Assembly: GCA_945885645.1 (NCBI GenBank)
Contig: CAMCYV010000057.1
Span: 1 to 8,269, forward strand
Direction: 5' to 3'
DNA: 8,269 nucleotides
Source: Bifidobacterium breve
GTDB lineage: Bacteria > Actinomycetota > Actinomycetes > S36-B12
Shown: positions 6,486 to 8,269 of the stretch, in pieces
Layout of the letters: every line of letters begins with the position of its first letter
How positions within the stretch are numbered: the first letter of the stretch is position 1
The notes under the pieces: generated by a model
Databases searched by the model: none
What the model was told of the DNA's origin: nothing
The model's input: the letters and a program-made list of their open reading frames with translations, nothing else
Translations under genes and position numbers: made by a program

Positions 6486-7894
6486 TGTTCCCCCACCACT
6501 TTCTCGTAGAGTCCGAGGAATCGACCATCGGGGTCGTATTTCCTTTTTACCTGTTCATAATCTTGGCCCCCATAAATGGACCAAAATTCCCCCTCGTTGT
6601 AGAACGCGGTCGAGTATAGAGATTTTCGTCCGCCCATTTTGGTCACTTTGTGCTCAATTACCCGATTTTTTTTCCCGTCCTCGGGCTTCTCCCCGGCGGC
6701 AAGTGGCACGGTTGACCAGAAACCTACGTTCACGTACAACTCATCAGGGTCGAATTCATAGAGTGGCCAGCGCGCATTGGGGTCTCGCTGCTGGAGGGGG
6801 CAAAGCCAGATGGGTTCAATACCAATTTCCGCGTGAAAGAAATCAAGAAATTCAGGAAGGTGATCAACCGGAATTTCAATATCTTGCACGACCTGCTCAC
6901 GGGGTGGCCTGCGCCGAAGTGCATCAAGTTTTTCGGCGATCCGGTATTTGCGGTTTATGGCTATCAGTTTCCAGTAGACATCACTTCGAAGCTTTGATTT
7001 TGGCCACAGGGTCCGCACGGCAGGAATTTGGGCGCCAAAGGCGCGGGAGCACCAAAACCAGTCCGTGTCCCAGCGCCACAAGTAGTCATTGATGGTTAGG
7101 TAGTCGTCACTGAGTGTTTGGATTGATCGGTAGTAAATCGCCATGCCGGTGTAGTCACTCACGTTCCGTCCAACGGGCAGTTCCTCCACCATTGTGCCAA
7201 TTGTTAAATACTGTTCAGTTGCAGAGAACACCACTCCGTCAAGGAAATCAATCGGGGAGCCATTGAAAACTCTCGAAGCAACAAGATCCTTCAGGGCTAC
7301 GGTTAACTCCTCTGCGGAGTCAAAACGCAGATGCGATACGTGAACAAATGGTCGCGTGGGTTCAAGTTCAATTTTGAGTCGCAGCGCGTAGCCGAGTGAC
7401 CCGTAGGAATTGGGAAATGTATAAAACAGATCCCGATTAGGGTCTTGGGGATCACCGCTGACGGTTAATACTTCTCCGGTCCCGGTCAAAATATCCATTT
7501 CAAGGATCGACTCATGTGGAGTCCCGCTGCGAAAACTCGCACTCTCAATGCCTAAACCCGTTACCGCACCACCAAGTGTGATCGTGCGAAGTTGTGGAAC
7601 ACACAATGGCATGAGGCCGTAGGGAAGGGTTGCGGCAACCAAGTCCTCGTAGGTGGTCATGCCCCCCACCTCTGCTGTTCGCGCAGCGCTATCCACGTCC
7701 AAAACCCGAGCGAATGAAGTCACGTCCAGCCCAGTTACCTTGCTGGCTGAGCGACCGCGAAAGAGATTGCTGGTTGCCTTTGCCAGGCGAATAGGAGTGT
7801 TGCTGGGCGCGTGCTCGAGCTGAGCGCGGATGGCTTTTACCGCTGAGTCATATCCCAAACGCCAGGATTGGCGGGAATTCGATTGGTAACTCAC
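6482..7894 (-). CDS. tmsA: FAD-binding oxidoreductase, probable 10-methylene-acyl reductase (TmsA/BfaA type)
   Basis: This is a 470-residue flavoprotein with an N-terminal PCMH-type FAD domain, related to DHCR24/sterol reductase-like proteins. Visible features are LFRGRSASKVTGLDVTSF (44-61), the FAD-binding block LRTITLGGAVTGLGIESAS (102-120), PNSYGSLGYALRLKIEL (161-177), a substrate-domain stretch VVQDIEIPVDHLPEFLDFF (335-353), EPIWLCPLQ (360-368) and the ending KYDPDGRFLGLYEKVVG (452-468). No signal peptide is seen, so it likely acts on the cytosolic face of the membrane. In Mycobacterium the homologue (Rv0449c/BfaA) reduces the 10-methylene intermediate made by the methyltransferase, giving 10-methylstearoyl chains. 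The 4-nt overlap with tmsB supports that pairing. A distant alternative is an FAD-linked sugar oxidase. GTG 7894 is preferred because TAGATT lies 6 nt upstream. tmsC, which sits between the two genes in mycobacteria, is absent. Confidence 0.87.
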   Translation of the reverse strand: MSYQSNSRQSWRLGYDSAVKAIRAQLEHAPSNTPIRLAKATSNLFRGRSASKVTGLDVTSFARVLDVDSAARTAEVGGMTTYEDLVAATLPYGLMPLCVPQLRTITLGGAVTGLGIESASFRSGTPHESILEMDILTGTGEVLTVSGDPQDPNRDLFYTFPNSYGSLGYALRLKIELEPTRPFVHVSHLRFDSAEELTVALKDLVASRVFNGSPIDFLDGVVFSATEQYLTIGTMVEELPVGRNVSDYTGMAIYYRSIQTLSDDYLTINDYLWRWDTDWFWCSRAFGAQIPAVRTLWPKSKLRSDVYWKLIAINRKYRIAEKLDALRRRPPREQVVQDIEIPVDHLPEFLDFFHAEIGIEPIWLCPLQQRDPNARWPLYEFDPDELYVNVGFWSTVPLAAGEKPEDGKKNRVIEHKVTKMGGRKSLYSTAFYNEGEFWSIYGGQDYEQVKRKYDPDGRFLGLYEKVVGEQ

Positions 7895-7900
7895 CCAATA

Positions 7901-7906
7901 AATCTA
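7901..7906 (-). promoter_or_regulatory. candidate -10 box (TAGATT), leaderless start of the tmsAB operon
   Basis: On the minus strand TAGATT is followed by TATTGG and then the tmsA GTG at 7894, which places initiation at the start codon. There is no Shine-Dalgarno. This would drive both tmsA and the coupled tmsB. I see no strong -35 element in the 65-nt region shared with the divergent gene. Confidence 0.55.
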
Positions 7907-7947
7907 GCGGATTGGGCTTGAGAGTGAGATTGATATGGGTGATAGGT

Positions 7948-7953
7948 GACAAT
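7948..7953 (+). promoter_or_regulatory. possible -10 box (GACAAT) for the right-edge gene
   Basis: GACAAT ends six bases before GTG 7960 and keeps the A at position 2 and the AAT end of a -10 hexamer, but not the first T. The six bases between (AGGGGA) could instead be read as a Shine-Dalgarno that is too close to the start. The spacing equals that of the other start sites here, which is the main reason to list it. Confidence 0.25.
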
Positions 7954-7959
7954 AGGGGA

Positions 7960-8269
7960 GTGAAGCGTAATTCTTGGATCCCCTTGGTCGCCGGTGCAGT
8001 TGCATTCCTACTCACACTGGGGATCGGGGGTGCAATGGGGACGGACTGGATCGCTCGCAATGTCGAGATGGACCGATTAGTGAGTGCAATTGAAGCCTCT
8101 GAGGCAACCATGGGGGTGGTGCAGGACCGGGTTGCGGTGGTTTTCGAAGAATTAGACTCTGCGGACTTGCAAGGTGCACCCACCGATGCCCAGACGAAGA
8201 CTGCTGTTGAGGAACTCGTGGGCATAGCCGTCGACGGAGCAGATTCAATTGGTGCAGCTGGGCGTGCGA
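7960..8269 (+). CDS. membrane-anchored protein of unknown function (N-terminal part, runs off window)
   Basis: I do not recognise this family. The 103 visible codons begin with a basic tip (VKRN). One hydrophobic segment follows, about residues 6-27 (from WIPLVAGAVAFLLTLGIGG), and reads as an N-terminal anchor or uncleaved signal. After it comes a mostly helical, acidic stretch rich in Ala, Val and Glu, probably outside the cytoplasm. Heptad-like hydrophobic spacing in the 36-65 region could form a coiled coil. The frame is open to the window's end, so the true length is unknown. The GTG at 7960 gives the usual short positive N-terminus; a GTG at 7939 would add seven residues and cannot be excluded. 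It is divergent from tmsA with 65 nt between starts. That arrangement alone does not tie it to lipid methylation. Confidence 0.7.
   Translation, partial: MKRNSWIPLVAGAVAFLLTLGIGGAMGTDWIARNVEMDRLVSAIEASEATMGVVQDRVAVVFEELDSADLQGAPTDAQTKTAVEELVGIAVDGADSIGAAGRA

Noticed and set aside
7848..8225. 125-codon minus-strand open frame overlapping the tmsA start
   Set aside because: It is antisense to the hydrophobic anchor and helical region of the right-edge gene. Its composition (many Ser, Pro, Thr, Ile) is typical of an antisense shadow, and accepting it would cover both divergent promoters.

Overview
The window looks like ordinary chromosome from an actinobacterium of moderate GC content (about half GC by eye, lower than Streptomyces or Mycobacterium). 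The evidence is an IdeR/DtxR repressor with every metal ligand of the mycobacterial and corynebacterial proteins, a tmsA-tmsB pair for 10-methyl branched fatty acids (an actinobacterial trait), frequent GTG starts, and many genes that seem to lack a leader. A photolyase and modest GC would fit a sunlit aquatic lineage, but that is inference.

Layout. Positions 1-78 hold at most the last codons of an unknown upstream gene. On the + strand, pdxH (79-750, vitamin B6 salvage/oxidation) is followed by an EntS-like major facilitator exporter (780-2030). On the - strand, read right to left, come phr (CPD photolyase, 4482-3160), a ParA-type ATPase (3121-2348) and a small ribbon-helix-helix protein (2345-2061), which probably form a repair gene plus a partition-like pair. 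ideR (4563-5249, +) is divergent from phr across 80 nt. It meets the tmsA-tmsB operon (7894-5250, -) tail to tail with no intervening base. A membrane-anchored protein of unknown function (7960 to beyond the right edge, +) is divergent from tmsA across 65 nt. No gene-free stretch exceeds 80 nt, and I see no RNA genes, insertion sequences or CRISPR arrays.

Functionally this is a set of independent housekeeping genes. tmsA and tmsB act in one pathway: TmsB adds a methylene to an oleoyl chain of a phospholipid and TmsA reduces it to a 10-methyl branch. ParA and the RHH protein probably work together as ATPase and DNA-binding partner.

The strongest signal beyond the genes is in the promoters. 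Five separately started genes (MFS, parA, phr, ideR, tmsA) each have a TANNNT hexamer ending 6 or 7 nt before the start codon, and a sixth has a degenerate version. This would place transcription initiation at the first base of the start codon, so most transcription units here are probably leaderless. I found no convincing wholly new system; the ParA/RHH pair and the compact tmsAB operon lacking tmsC deserve the next look.
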